A DNA stretch of 64,000 bases from the NCBI GenBank assembly GCA_021495925.1, contig JAKEKT010000075.1, forward strand, positions 113,236-177,235, read 5' to 3'. Shown piece by piece: positions 24,547 to 37,671 of this stretch. The position numbers and the translations under genes are program-made. The notes under the pieces are model-generated. The model searched no databases. It worked only from the letters and a program-made list of their open reading frames with translations, and was not told the DNA's origin. The DNA comes from Diplodia intermedia. Its lineage: Eukaryota > Ascomycota > Dothideomycetes > Botryosphaeriales > Botryosphaeriaceae. Position 1 is the stretch's first letter, and every line of letters starts with the position of its first letter.

Positions 24547-27500
24547 GGCGGTGGATGGTCCTGCGTCAACCGATTCCCCCCGCCGGTCGCCTGCTCGACC
24601 GGTCATGAGAGTGGCCTTTTGTCGCTGGCTACTCGCACCGTTCAAATAGCCACCCTCTCCTCCCTCGGCCCGCTGTCCAACTTTCTTGACTCTGAGAATG
24701 CGGAACACTTCCTTTTGGCCGTGTGAAGGGCAATCTATCGAATCAACAGTCACTGCCGCCTGCTTTCCAAATACTGGCGACTTTGTCTGCTTCTCGCTGC
24801 TTGACAACATCGTGTTTTCGGAACTTTTTTTTTTTCCCCAGAGGATGGATGGTTGGACGGGTGGAAGTTGAGTAGTGGTGAGTGATGATGGTAGGCTGGG
24901 GAGAGAGACAGTGACGCCGTGCAGCATTGGATCTTGATGATTGGCGACATCATTACGTCGTAGTGATGGTGATGCTAGGGGATGGTTGGTGCTAAGAAGG
25001 GGAGGTGGCGAAGATGGGTTGGTGGTGATGCAGGAAGAAGGGGGCGGGAGGGTATCGGCGTCACATATCCCGAGAAGAGTAACTGCGGAAGATTTTTCGT
25101 GTCTGACAGGATTCAGCCATCGCTGACGTTTCTAATGGAGGTAAATCAAATAGACGGATGAGTGGATGCACTTATATAACTTTCAGATCGCAGACGGCGG
25201 GCGCAATGGAAAAAGGAGTGCCACAGGCCATGTGCACAGCCATTGCACCTCCTCCGGCATGTGTAAGTGGGAGGTCACTCCCTCGGCCGACGCAGCACCT
25301 CGTGCCGCACGCAATTCTGGTCACCAGCACCTGTCCGGGCCCTTGCCCAAGAATTTCTGCCCGAGGGACCTGCCTGCTGATATATACAAGCACGGTCATC
25401 ACGGCTAATATCATCTGAGCGACATCTAGCCTCTCCGTCAAGCCGTATATACACAACCCACTACGCAAGGTTCCCCCCTCCCTGCTCGACAACAATGTCC
25501 AGATGTCTTGTCTTTCTTCGTGACACCATCTCCAAACTGTGTATGACCGTGCCAGAGATGTTCACTTGCTGGTTTTCCTGGTTCCTGTGTCAGCGCAGAG
25601 CCGTTCGGAACCCCTTCGAGGAACTGACCGACTGTTGCGCGTGACGCTGTACCATAGATGACAGACAGGTCTCTGTTCGGGTGGTGACAATAACGTTGAA
25701 GATTCAGCGGCATTTTACTCAAACGATGTGATGATGCAGGCATCTGTGATGGTGAATGATAGCGGTGTTTTGCCGTAATGGATATTGGCATTTTGGTTGG
25801 AATGTCTGAGTGTACAGTCTCGCTTCCTTGTGGATGTCTCCTCAAAGGCTGTCTTCAGCGTGATCTTGGGAACTCTGCGGTACAATCAATGGTTTCGTAT
25901 GACCTGTCACGAAGAAGGGCAATCGGTGTGAGGCATTTCATTTACGAAGGCCATCGTGAAAACAGTTCTATTTATGTTGGGTTCTCGCGAGTAATTTGTA
26001 GAGGCATTTTGGCACACCTGACGTAGTGCTTCCTCGATCGCTTTACTCCTGGGGCCAACATTCAAGGGGATTTTATAACTGGAACTCTTCGGTGTTTTGG
26101 TTCCAGCCAAAGGTTCAACTATGAGGTGGTAACGGAGATGTGATACCATCGGCGTATCCTGAAGTTACAGCTTCAAAAATCTCATACCACTCCATGGTAT
26201 TGATGGCAAGCATAGCTAAGTGCACCATGCCGGTTAGAGATTGAAGACAGGAAATCTCTGAGACTGGTCGTTTGATTTTTCGAGGCATGCTGAAGAGTGA
26301 CAAGATACTATACGATGCAACCGGTCAACTGTTTAAGCCATTGGGACGACACGCTTGAAGTTCAACTAGACTCCGGTCTCCCCGCTCCTGTCTTGTCTTA
26401 GTAGTAACAGCAAAGGAGCTCCCGACATAGCAGATAGGAACAGCTAATATTTTGGCTACTGTAAGTCCCTCGATGAGTTCAGCGGACTAGGAGGCAACAT
26501 CCAGAGTGAAGCACAATGTACAAAAAAAAAAAAAATTGCACGCGGTGCTTAGCTTTAGCTCGGCATTTCGGAGGTTGCACGGCTCTTACGGCTCAGGTGG
26601 ACAACACCAACTGCTTCCAAGTGAAAGAAAGTCTGGGAGGCGAAAGGTAAGAAGCGGGAGGAATAGTGCTCTGCAGGGCCGTTATAGCTTCCAATGGACA
26701 TTCAACAGCAACACCCTAAGCGGACCGCTCGAAGTGTTCTGAAATTTACGATCCAGAAGGCTGGGGAGCCGATTGAGGAGCCCTGAAGTCCTAAATCTGG
26801 AGGTTTCCCACAACTCATACTCCAGCAGCCGGGGCTCTTGCAATTTTTCGTTGGGGCATACTGAGCCCCATCAGGTACATGGTCCGTCCAGGTGCCTTCG
26901 CTAAGGGCATCTCGAAGTTTCCGGAAGGTCACCTTATGATCGACACGAAGTCGGCCCCTCTGCCCAGTCCCTGCAGCGAAAAAGAAAGTGAACAGAAGAT
27001 AGCCGACGCTGCACCAAGATCGACAGCAAGGGCGGTCAAGAGTGGTACCTGCACCAAAACCGGTCAGGCCGCGTCAACGACATCGGGCGTCAAGCGGTAA
27101 ACGTTTGAAAATTGCCGCTGGCACAGACAAACAGAAACACCGCACGGGCTAGATGGCACTTTGGCGTTCCGGCGGGCATCATATAGCGGAATTGAATGCC
27201 ATCCAGGGTACAATTGGGCAGAAAAAGACCCATTGCATAGTGGATCGCTTCGAGACAGTCCACATGTTGAATCGCCTCTGGGTTTGAGCGACAGGGTCTC
27301 GGTTGGTCGAAACTTTCCGGAGGGGCTCGTTAGCGTGGTCAGAATGGCATGTTTTTCGATTGAGGCGGACACGCCGGCGGGTCAGGGACACGATGTCCTC
27401 AGGCAACGAGGGTGCTGGCTGATTCGCCGCCAAGCGTGCGGCAGGTTATTTTGAGAGCTGGTCCGACGACGATGAGAGGACGGAGTGCCTTGTAGGATTG

Positions 27501-29543
27501 CGCTGGACAAGAGGTGGTGGCGGTAACAGTTGTGGGGAGCAGGGACCATGAGGCGGACCAGACCAGTCTTTGCGATTCGAGGCGGCGGCGGTATTCGTTA
27601 GCGGCCGGGACCGTTAAGATGGGGATCGTGAGTCCAACGGTTTCGGTGAGCAAGCAGATCATGTCGGCCTGATCTTCGTGGGACGAGCCGCCAGTTGTTC
27701 AGAGGGGTCGTGGAATTCGCACGATGGAGTTCTGTGAGAGGCAGAGGAGGCGAGCAGCTGGCTGGGTGGGGTCTTGATCCGCGTGGCGGTCACGCCCGTT
27801 GACCCAATCTCCCCTGACCGGACCGTTTGTTGGTGGCGGGAACTAAGGTGAGCGAGCAACGTGCGACAGGGTTGATGAGGAAGCAGAATACGCTGGTGCT
27901 CGGACGCAGAATCCGATCGGCAACTGAAGGGTGGAAGACCTACTGGAAACGGAAGGTTACGCGTCGGCAACCGCGAACTCGGGCGAACCACGGCTTCCGC
28001 CACACAATGCCGCGCCACAGGTGCAATGGAGACTCATCGTTGAAACCAGCTTGCGAAACACGATGTGCGCGTTGCCTTGCCGGACTGCGCCTGGCGCCTC
28101 CAATGAGAATGGCGCAATAGCATGTCGCACCAGGGCCGGCATCGAGCGATGTGCCTTGGCTTGGCGCGAGTCGGCAAAGCTCGCTACGAGGCTCCACCGC
28201 AGGCGTTTGGGCATCCCGGTGCGCGATGAGATGAAGCGGCCGCCGCAGGAGCCCAGGGCAATCGTTCTAGAACTGCGCTATCAGCTTCCGCCGCTCGGGA
28301 CAAGCTTTCTCGGACCGTCGATTGAGTGCTCCTCGGGCGCCCGTTTCAGAAAACTGGCTCTCGAGATAGACTCAAATTCGATGCAAATTTGTGTAAACAA
28401 GCCTGACTCGAATACTGCTTTAGCGATGGCTGTATCCTGGACGAGCTGAGCAGCGCAGCAATGCTCCGCCGCGCCTGCTGCGACTGCGCTCTCTTCACCC
28501 AAGCTGGCGCGGATGGAAGCGGGTCCTGGGGAGCAAGGCCGAGCATGCACCTTGCATGCATGCCAGCCACGACGGGAGCTCGGATACGGCGCTCGTTCGA
28601 TCCGCGGCCATGCAGCCGTGGCTTGCGTCTACGCTTACAGCGGAGTGAGACGGAACGGCGGAGCGAATGTTGCTGCGCACCGGTGTATGCAGGAACACGG
28701 TGGCGCATGCCGGGCGGTGGCGGAACCAAAGAAGTCATGACCGGAGCGGGCGGATCGACGATGATAACCGGCTGGCGACCCCGAGCTGACACTGGCTGAG
28801 GAGAGCGAATTAGCAAGCTCTCGCGTCAGGCCTTTTTGGCGGAGTCGGGCTTAATGAAGGCCAGACGCAGGCTGCGTCAGCAGCGGAACGGATGGATTGC
28901 CGGCACGGCGGCAGCTCTAGGCAGCACCCATCCAGCCGCAGCGGCAGGATGAACCACGAGCCAGACTCCGCGCAGCCCGAGGGCGCAGCAGACTCGGCGG
29001 CCGCAGCTTCTCGAGGCAGCGTGTTGGGCGGGGCGCGGTGGTGTGAGGGTCAGGGCAGCGAGCGCGGAACATTGGAGCGATCTGGGGAAGCATGGGCGGT
29101 CGTCGAGAGCTGGCGGATGATCACCGCCGCGCAGCTTGGGTGCTTTCCACGTGAGGCCGCGGCCTGGGTGCGTGCTGGTGCTGGTGCTTGGTCCGGCCGG
29201 CGGCCGGGGGGGAGTCTGGAGTCTGGGCTCGCTGCGGGTTTCACTGGGCTCTTTGCACGATGCGGCGTGCCGCTAGCTGAGCTTGCGCCCTGCAATCACA
29301 GCCAAGCATCTGGCCGCGCACAGGCCGCCAGCTCAGAAAACGCACCCGCAAGCTGCCCTGCTTTTGCACCACGCTGCTAGCGTCACAGGGCGCCCGCCTC
29401 TCTGCAGCCTCCTTGGTCCTTCAAGCGCCCTAGACCCCCACCGGCCAAGCGCCTGAATTTCCCACCTGGCCTCTGCAACATCTACATCATCGGCCCTGCT
29501 CCCTGCTCCCGTTGCGCATTAATTACCACCGCCTCCCGCCCCA

Positions 29544-29556
29544 AAGATAAATATAT
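29544..29556 (+). promoter_or_regulatory. TATA-like element before small gene
   Basis: The sequence around ATAAATATAT lies about 150 bp before the ATG at 29700. It is followed by a C/T-rich stretch and a CA-rich leader with CCACCA repeats. This is a typical layout for a well-expressed fungal gene. Confidence 0.5.
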
Positions 29557-29699
29557 CCCCAGCCCCCGTCTGTTTCTAGCCATCGTCGCCTTCCAGAATA
29601 CCCTCTCGACTCAAGCAAAGCTCAGCCAATTCGCCAATCATCCGCCAGGACCGCTGCCATATTTCATCTCAACCACCACCACCACCACTCATCACCGCA

Positions 29700-29897
29700 A
29701 TGTTCTCCTGCGCCAACTACGAGCGGGGCTGCCGTGGCCGCTGCAACGCGCCCAACGGCCGCTGCTCGTCCTGCATCACCCTCAACCTCCAGGCTCCTGT
29801 GCGCTCCAACAGTGCCTCCTCCATCTCATCCGTCGAATCGGCCTCCTACTCGGCCATGACGGCCTCTTTCGCCTCTCTCGCCGCCAAGGGCAGATGA
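29700..29897 (+). CDS. small Cys-rich hypothetical protein, 65 aa
   Basis: Single-exon gene of 65 residues. The first half has five Cys in the spacing CX6CX3CX6CX2C (Cys4, 11, 15, 22, 25) amid Arg/Gly/Asn, which could bind a metal ion or form a tight knot; the second half is a run of Ser/Ala with acidic residues (NSASSISSVESASYSAMTASF) ending AAKGR. There is no signal peptide, so it is probably intracellular. Support for it being real: a TATA-like element and pyrimidine-rich leader directly upstream, an A-rich ATG context, and a codon pattern rich in C at third positions unlike the flanks. It stands alone in a desert of nearly 14 kb, so its long flanks may be regulatory. Function unknown. Confidence 0.65.
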   Translation: MFSCANYERGCRGRCNAPNGRCSSCITLNLQAPVRSNSASSISSVESASYSAMTASFASLAAKGR

Positions 29898-32800
29898 GAG
29901 GTGACTTCTGCACAGTACACTGCTGCACATCCACAACGACCATCACCACGACCACCATCCGAACTACTACTTTGGACTCTCAACCTCACACCAACCCACT
30001 CGTCTGGCTCCTGGCCCGAACCACCCTCCCAACAAAGGCCGCACCCCGCCGCCTCCGGGAAGAGGAGTCTGTCGTTCCCTTGTACGATCTCTGCCCGAGT
30101 TTTCAAGCATTGGGAAGGCGGATGGTCACCCCACGGAGGAAGGAAAGGGAGCGAACCAGGGCGCCCAGGGAGGCTAGCTTCGGGAATCACGAGACGGGGG
30201 GTTTTTACGATTGACACGAAGCATTACTGGGAAGCGTTCTCACCATTTGGGGGCAACGAGGGCAACAAGGGCACATCTGGGTTTAGCGGGACGGAGGCAG
30301 GGTTTTAGCCATTTCTCCAGGGTTGTTGAACACCTGTTCCTGGTCATGATCACTGTTCTAGCGCAGGCGCCTAGAGGTCATGTTTCTTTTCTTCTGTTTT
30401 TTACACTTCGCTTCACGATTGATATCCCGATTCCAAATACATTTTAAGCTTGTTTAGTACTACCAATCTACACATCTACAAAAACCGCGCTTACTCCACT
30501 TGCATGCAGCGTGGACTGGCAACGCGTCCCCACCCGGCAAAAGGGCCAAAAAGCTACAGGTCACATTACCGACAGCCCGTTCACTATTCTCACATGCAGA
30601 GGGCAGATGCATTACTCGGACTTAATGACCGCAGCAGCAGCAGGGGGCCGTGTTGTTGCGGTGCATAACCTTGGTTCACTGCACTCGTGCCCGACGAACT
30701 CATCTGACCATCCCCAATAGTCCGAAGCCGAACATTCGCCTCGTTTCCCTGCTTTCTCCACCCAAGCCCCGGGAGCCGAGCAAAGAAAAAAAAGAGGAGA
30801 GGTCTAGAACGGGCCTCCTATACCGCTGATCGACGGCGGCAAACCACCGCAAAACCAAAAGAGCGAGAACCCAATAGTCCATGACGGTAGGACCACCACA
30901 CAGCAGATCATGATTTATCATCGCCCGCACGTGTTGCCATGGCGAAGAAACGCCTGTCGGCAAAAGCAAAGAGTGGAAACGAATCGGGAGCGAAGGGGGG
31001 GCAGGAATGGAACAGCCGAGGCCGAGCCGCCGCGCGGCGGACTACTGGCTCTGCGAGGCCGACGGGGGGAGAAATGGGGGTGCACTGGTCGTTGCGTGTT
31101 TTTTTCCGGCGCGGGCCAAACGACGACCGACTCATGCGACGCAGACCCCCTCACTACTACTCGCGCACCGGCCGACAGCCACAAACGCGCAAGTGACGCA
31201 CCGACTGATTGAATGCATTGCGCCATCATCATCCACATCCCTCTCGTGCGTCTTTGCGCCGAGCTTCCCACAAGAGAAAAAACAAAAAAAGAAGTGGGAC
31301 GCGCGCACGCACTCTGCTGCTGCTGCTCATCACTCACGCAGCACAGCGCTGAGGGCGATCCAAGCCGGATGACTGGCAGTGGCGCAACACTTGGGGGCTT
31401 GGGCTCTTAATTTTTCGCTGGGCGCTTCGCTGCCCTTACTATAGGCCCTGTGCTTTTGTTATGCACGCGCCCGTCCTTTGCGTTGAGCAGAGACGGCACT
31501 GCAATGGGCTTCACCGCGGCTCTGAATTTTTCTGTTGTGAGACATGGGGAGACTGTCGGTCAGCGGGATTCATCACCCACGCACCAAGAGTGACAGAGCG
31601 CGTGGGAGTGCGCCTTTCCGTCTCTAGCTGACTTTTTTTTTCCTTCTTGGAGTTGGTTTTCCGGCCACCTCGCTCCCTCGTGAATCCTATCCGTACAATC
31701 GTGACGCACTGACACGCTGGTTGCGGCGGTCATTGCTCCGGAACTACCCTATCTTTCTGCAACCTATATACGGTGCAGTCTCACTAATGGGTAGCGGCTT
31801 TTGCGTGAGCCGCATGATTGGGCAAATGCAAGTGAGCCCTGGGGGTCATATGCAACCTCACCACCGCCTCCCCACGCCCTGCTTTCCCCACGCACTTGGG
31901 GTCCTCGATTGTCCGTCATCCCTGTCGGGGTGGGTTTTGTGGGGGATGGACGCACCTGCGCTGTATGTACATATATGCAGCTGCTTACACGGGATGCATA
32001 TTGTCCTTGCATGGAGTCTAAGGCACGCATACATGGATTGATGAAGTACGACTCCGAAATAGTATCGAATAGAGAGGGTACGTGCATCGACCCCGTCGTC
32101 ATACTGATCATCACAATCACCACCTGCAAACCCCATGAGCGCAGCCTCACCACGATCAGGTCACCACTGACGACATTCACAGGTGGAAGGGAAATAGGCA
32201 CAACGTCCCTATTCCTTCTCGGCGTCTTGAACACCAGGAAAACGCCGAAGGGAGCTCCCGGCTCCTCCCGGCGAAGCTAATAGCTTGTTGTGTATAGCCG
32301 CCACCGCTAGGTTGGATCCAGCCTTGTATTGAAAGACGTAGTAGGCTCCTCTCGCGCCCCCCATCTGCATGATGACGCCGAGGCACGTCCTCAAAAGTGG
32401 TGCCATCCTGCCTCCTCAAGGCACCGGAGCGGGACCGGCCGCTCTCGCCCCACCTGGACCACTTGCTGGCTGGTCTTCGCTGCTGCACTCCTCCACAAGT
32501 TGTATGCAGCTGTGTTGGCGGGGGGATGGTGGTTGGGGCCGAAGGGGGTGTGTTTTGCGTCGTGCCTGTTGCCCTGCCTTTCGATGCGTGGCACTAACTC
32601 TTCGAAAGCAATCAATGCACAGACGCCTGATAACGTGCGTGCATGCAGAAACAATGAATGCATGCTGTGCTCCGAAGCGCAATGCTAAGCGAGCTCTGCG
32701 TCAAGAGCTCTCTCAAGTGCGGAGAACAAAAAGAGAGCGCATGGTATTCCGTTGCTTTCCCATGCAACACTTGGACCACCTGCACCTTTTCCCCCTCTCT

Positions 32801-35800
32801 TCTGCTTTGCCCGCCGCACCGTCCAACAAGAAGCCATCATAGAAGGTGAAGAGCCGGCGACGGCAGCGCTAGCAGCGAAAGCCGAGGACCGAAGGAAAAT
32901 TAACGCGGCCCCGACAGCACCCCTTCACCACTTCCACATCTAGAGGCAGCAGAGTCGTGATGTCGGATAGTTAGTGCACGCGCCTCTCGATCGTGGTTTT
33001 GGCTGGCAGATCGGTGCTATTGTTAGCAACCCTGACACAATCACGAGGCGGGTGGGGGAGGGAACAAGGGGGTGCGAAGGAACAGGAAAACAACGCGAGC
33101 GTGACGAAACACGAAAAGAGAGGGGACGAGAGAGGGCCCAGCCAGCCGTCCGGGAACGGTCATTGAACACCCGACGTAGGTGGCTGGCGGTGGGATGGGG
33201 CAGCTCATCTCCAACGTGGTTCCAGCCAGCCAACCGACCACGCCGAACAGCCAGCCAGCCAGCGCACCCCCCTTTGCCCCGGGTTGTGGGAGAAGCGGGG
33301 AAAGGGAAGCCAGAAAGATGACGATGCAAGGCCAGGCACAGAGGCATGGATGGAGCTGCAGTGAGCGGATGTGGTAGGTGGTAGTTCTCTGCGGCGGTTT
33401 TACTTTCTGTCGTATAGATGAGCGCTGCCACGTTGCCGGACAGCAGCCATCGACAGCTGGATATCCCACCCACGGCTATGCCCGGATGGCCACGGAAAGA
33501 GAGCAGCGGCAGTACCACTACTACTCGCGAGCTTGCAAGCAGCAGCCGAAGAGATGAGGAGGTTCACGCCGACGTCGTCGTTACTGGGAACCAAGGGCGA
33601 ACCCCTCGACGGTAACCTCAGCGGCGCAACGGCCGCGGCGGCGTGCGGTCCGCGCGATTTGGGCCGCTCATTAGCAGGGCGCTACGGCTCCAGGCCCGAG
33701 CTCGGGGTCGTCGTCGTCGACTCGTTGACGCAATAGGCATGATGCGGCCTCACTTGGGATCCAGCCGCTCATCAGCAATCGCCAGCCAGTCCCCACGGCG
33801 CGACGGCACTGTTGCTTGCGGCAAGGGCACGATAGGCCGCGGACAGCGAGGTTCCTTCAGCTCTCGGGCCTCGTCACACGCACACGCACGCGCGCGCAGT
33901 CGCAACGGGGCCCCAACAGAGGTGTCATGGTCAGGGTCTGGCGGTAATCACGCTAGACGGACGGTGAAGATGGCGCTTCGGGCGACGGGAGCTTGGACGG
34001 GATGGCTGAGAGGTGAAGTTGCTATGTTTAGGCGCGTCTGGTTGGTCGAGGCTGAAGCGGAGCGGTGTGCACGTGGTGCGGTCGAGGGCAATACGGACAC
34101 GAGGATCTGTGGAAAGTGAGGCAGGCAAATTTTTCTCTCTCTCGCCTGGTGCTTTTCGGGGCATTGCGCCGCGCGATATGCCAGCTCAGGTGTGCACTCA
34201 GCGAGACAGCCGGGCAGCGTAGGAGGTGGGGATGGGCGATGCGGTGTGAGATTCTGGCGGTTGCGACGGCGCAGCAGCGAGGCGCCAAGGCAGAGCTTGC
34301 AGAGCTTGCAGAGCCTGGGGAGCGCTGGCTGAGCCCTCGGCCGGCGTCGAGGCGTCGATGAGCTCGCTGCGGGCCGGCTGATTGTGGTCGAGTCGTCGCT
34401 GCCTTGTTGAGTCAGGCACTCGGCCGCGGCTTCGGATCGTATGCGGGTCGCTGCCTGAGTCAGGCACGCGGCCTTGCAGACGCCGCCCGAGTCCGCCAGC
34501 GTGCATCGGCCTGGCTGCATCGTGAGCGCGCAGGCAGACGGCGCGACGAAGCTGAAGTCGACTTTGGATTGCCGCTATCCAGGATCGGGGCCCGACTGCA
34601 ACGGACGATCGCGGCGATCGCAGCACCGCCCGCCACCACGCCCTGTGGCTGGTGAGAGCTGCGAGCCACCCCCCGATTTCGAGCGTCGACGATCCGCATT
34701 GCGCAAACCGCAATCTCCTGCATTGGCTGGTGGTCTGACTTCCCCATCCTGCAACTCCCGGATCTTCGCGGCCTAGACTCCAGACATCAGGGGATCGTAG
34801 TTTCGATCGTGTGGAGCAAGATCCACTGTTTCACACGCAAACGTAACCACGACGTACATACACCATCTGCACCTCTGCCACGGCCACGGCCACGGCCACA
34901 GCTCCATTGCTCCACCTCGCTCCCGCCCTCTAGCTCCTCAGATCGGTCCCGCCCATGCATACGCGACTGCTACGGCTTCAGGGGAACCCCAAATCTGGCA
35001 CTCCCCCTTCCCCGCTCGCTTGCAGAACCGACTACCAAGGACGCGTACCGTGCTCGCTGTTGCTGCTCCCCACCCCGCCTCCTGGAATACCGTCTCCCTG
35101 CCAACGTGCATCTCAAAGATCCAGACCTGCATCTGCAATGCACGTGGCTGGGGTGGACCAGCAGCTGCACCCACTCCTTCGCTTACCCGAAAAAGCCAAC
35201 ATGATCTGATTCATCAATCCTACAATATTGCGATGTTGAACTCTGTTCCCGCGCCTCGTTATTATTAGCCTTCCCTGGCGGGGCCGGTGCCAGCCATCCC
35301 AGCCACATGGCTTTTGTGGCCGGGTTATCCCCCAGAAAGCGGCACGCCGTCGGTCTTTCTTTCGAAACACCAAACTTGCTCGGGTGGGGCTTTCGTCGGC
35401 GCCTCGCCGTCTGCGGAACGTTACATACAGAGTTCGGGACATTATTCCATCGGCTTGGCCGGTGGAAACCTTAGGCTTCCGCACCCGCACTCTTCTCGTC
35501 TCATGGTTTCACGACGCTGACGTGCGCCGTAGTTGTCGAGTATCCACCTACTTGGAAGTCCCTCCCTTGTTTGGAGCTCAAACCGTCTCTCTGCAACCCC
35601 TGGAAGGCCACGACAATCGCTGTTTGGGACCGAACCAGATAAATCGCTATACCGAACGTCTTAGTAGGTTTTGAGCTTGTTCCACTATTGTCACAGTGTT
35701 GTTTTATTATAGCAGCATCTCCTTTCCGTTGCATGGCAGGGCAAGCCAGCCCTACGAGACCAAGGTACAGGGAGAAGGTATGCCGCGATGAAAGTATGGT

Positions 35801-37671
35801 ACCGAAAACGGTAAGCGGAAGCCTGAAAGAAGCTTTTTCTACCACTCTAACGGACATGCGCTTGTCGAGATTACCCCACTACTGCATGATCTAGATCATG
35901 CAGGCTGCATGCGCCAAATCTCAATCGATAGTTCTCCACATGGTTGCTGGGCTAGCCTTTCTCCACGAAGCCTGCATGGTCGCCAACAGGGGCTCACTGT
36001 CCACGAATCACAGCATTGGATATCTTCTCATCTCATGAGTGGTAGCTGTTGCTCCGCACTTCGATAGCTCACATTCGAGATCCACAGACTGTTGTGAACG
36101 AGTACTGTGTTGTCGCGCTCGCAGAGCAAAAGAAAGAAAATGATGAAGGACGGCTGTCTGTTCCGATGATGAAAGGGAACGACATGTTCTTTCTTATATG
36201 ACTCATTTCACCTTGTGGAAGTGATGCTGAGCAATTTTGTTGTCAAGATCATTGAAATTTCGCGTGTGGCGTTATAGTAATTCCTCTTCCCAATCTCATT
36301 AAGGTTTGTTTCCTTCTTTATTTTGACAGTGGTTACGGTTTTTCTTAATATACAGTTTCGTGTCTCATGCCACTGTCAATACCAATACTGCAATTTCGTT
36401 CACAATCTACTCCACCAGTACTGGACTACCACTGCGAGGATGTGCTTAATTTAGAATATATTCCCTTCTGGCTGTTCTTATCTCTTTCTCTCTGCTTTAA
36501 TTAACTGACCACGAGACCACAATCTTCATCTTAGCCTACCAATCATCATCACGAGGAACGAATGTAACCCACAGCAACATATATCAATGCTAATGTATCT
36601 AACCTGTCAGTTACGATGACGGATTAATTATGGGCAACAGCTTCAAAAGTGCAATTTTGACGTTTTCTCCGAGGACAGTGTGTCGGTTGAGTATGCTAGC
36701 CATATGGATCGTTAAACAAAGCCTTCACAGCTTAAGAAAGGATAAAAGATTTACAGAGAATAATGTGGCGGGCAATTTATAGATATTTTAGCTGGGTTAT
36801 CTTGGTCTCGAAGGTCGGTGTGATTCATTGATTATCACCACATAGTAGTAAGTCCTCATCATTTCGTGTCTGTTTAGGATGGTAAAGCTTTACTCCATGA
36901 GAACCTAAAGTGAACATTCGGGCGTAGATGTAATTGTGTCCACCGTTCATGTCAGTCAGGCGCAACATATTTATTCTACGAGACATGTTTAAGAAGTCCC
37001 AATCCTTTCGCAACTCACCGTAGCCATCTGAGATTGAGAAACATGTCTTTCGACTTCCGACACCGTTATGATACGGGATGTACACAAGTAACATACCCGC
37101 TTGTTCACCGAAATTTTCCACCGCCACAGCCATCTTCTCACATGAAGATATATCCCGCCAATCTGGTTTTCAGGACAGTGATCTTCCTTTGGTCCACAGT
37201 CGAGTGGTTTGCATATGTGTATCTCACAGCCAGTCGCACCCCATACATACTTCAATGACCATCCCGGAGGATCAGAACCATCTTCGCATTAACCTTCTCA
37301 ACACCTACAAACTTTCCAACCACCGGTAGTCACGCAAAAAGGTAAAAGCTGAACCCTCCTCGTGAACATTACCAACACCCGCAAGTTTCCAGGCGGATAC
37401 ATAACAACAACACATCGCCACTCATACCCGACCTAGCCCACAATAGGCACAAGGCGTCGCCGCCTTCACTTCACTGCACACGCACATCAACAGCAATCCT
37501 CGCAAAGCCCATAAAAGACACTCCATTTTCATTTGCACCCTGGTATGATAACCTTCTCGCCCCCCCGCCTCCTCAAAAGCCGCAACGCCTACAAATGCTT
37601 CGTTCAACCCCGCCCACAATGCTTTTCAATAACCCAATCTACCCCTCTACAGTTCAACAACTACCACCCAC
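29898..37671. other. 7.8 kb without a supported gene
   Basis: 29.9-35.8 kb is GC-rich, with short overlapping frames on all strands and no motif I recognise; some stretches are simple repeats (CGGCCA near 34878-34900, CACACG near 33880). From about 35.9 to 37.4 kb composition shifts to AT-rich, with many stops in every frame. A 102-codon minus-strand frame (37133-36825) is protein-like but unsupported. From 37.4 kb is the 3' flank of dbp9. No transposase, reverse transcriptase or terminal repeat was seen. Confidence 0.5.

Larger units (their letters stand above)
23780..29699. other. 5.9 kb without a supported gene
   Basis: The left part is the 3' flank of wbp1. An imperfect ACATGC hexamer repeat is at about 24520-24546. 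Between 25.1 and 28.4 kb composition is mixed and reading frames are short; a few protein-like pieces (for example minus strand 26303-26115, and frames near 27.1-27.7 kb) hint at decayed genes, but none can be joined. From 28.4 to 29.4 kb the DNA is GC-rich with no credible frame. The last 200 bp is the promoter and leader of the small gene at 29700. Confidence 0.5.

Noticed and set aside
26115..26303. 62-codon minus-strand frame (MSLFSMPRKIKRPVSE start)
   Set aside because: Could be a relic exon, but no adjoining exon keeps frame and no family is recognised.
27064..27662. Overlapping minus-strand frames that might be a decayed transposon gene
   Set aside because: No catalytic motif, terminal repeat or target duplication could be found.
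28892..29380. 162-codon plus-strand frame
   Set aside because: Ala/Gly/Ser/Arg composition reflects GC content; it lies in the presumed upstream region of the small gene at 29700.
32940..33518. 192-codon minus-strand open frame
   Set aside because: Arg/Pro/Ser-rich composition typical of chance frames in GC-rich DNA, with equally long frames on the opposite strand.
36825..37133. 102-codon minus-strand frame with protein-like composition
   Set aside because: Lies in AT-rich DNA, contains plausible splice signals inside itself, and no domain can be named. Too weak to call.
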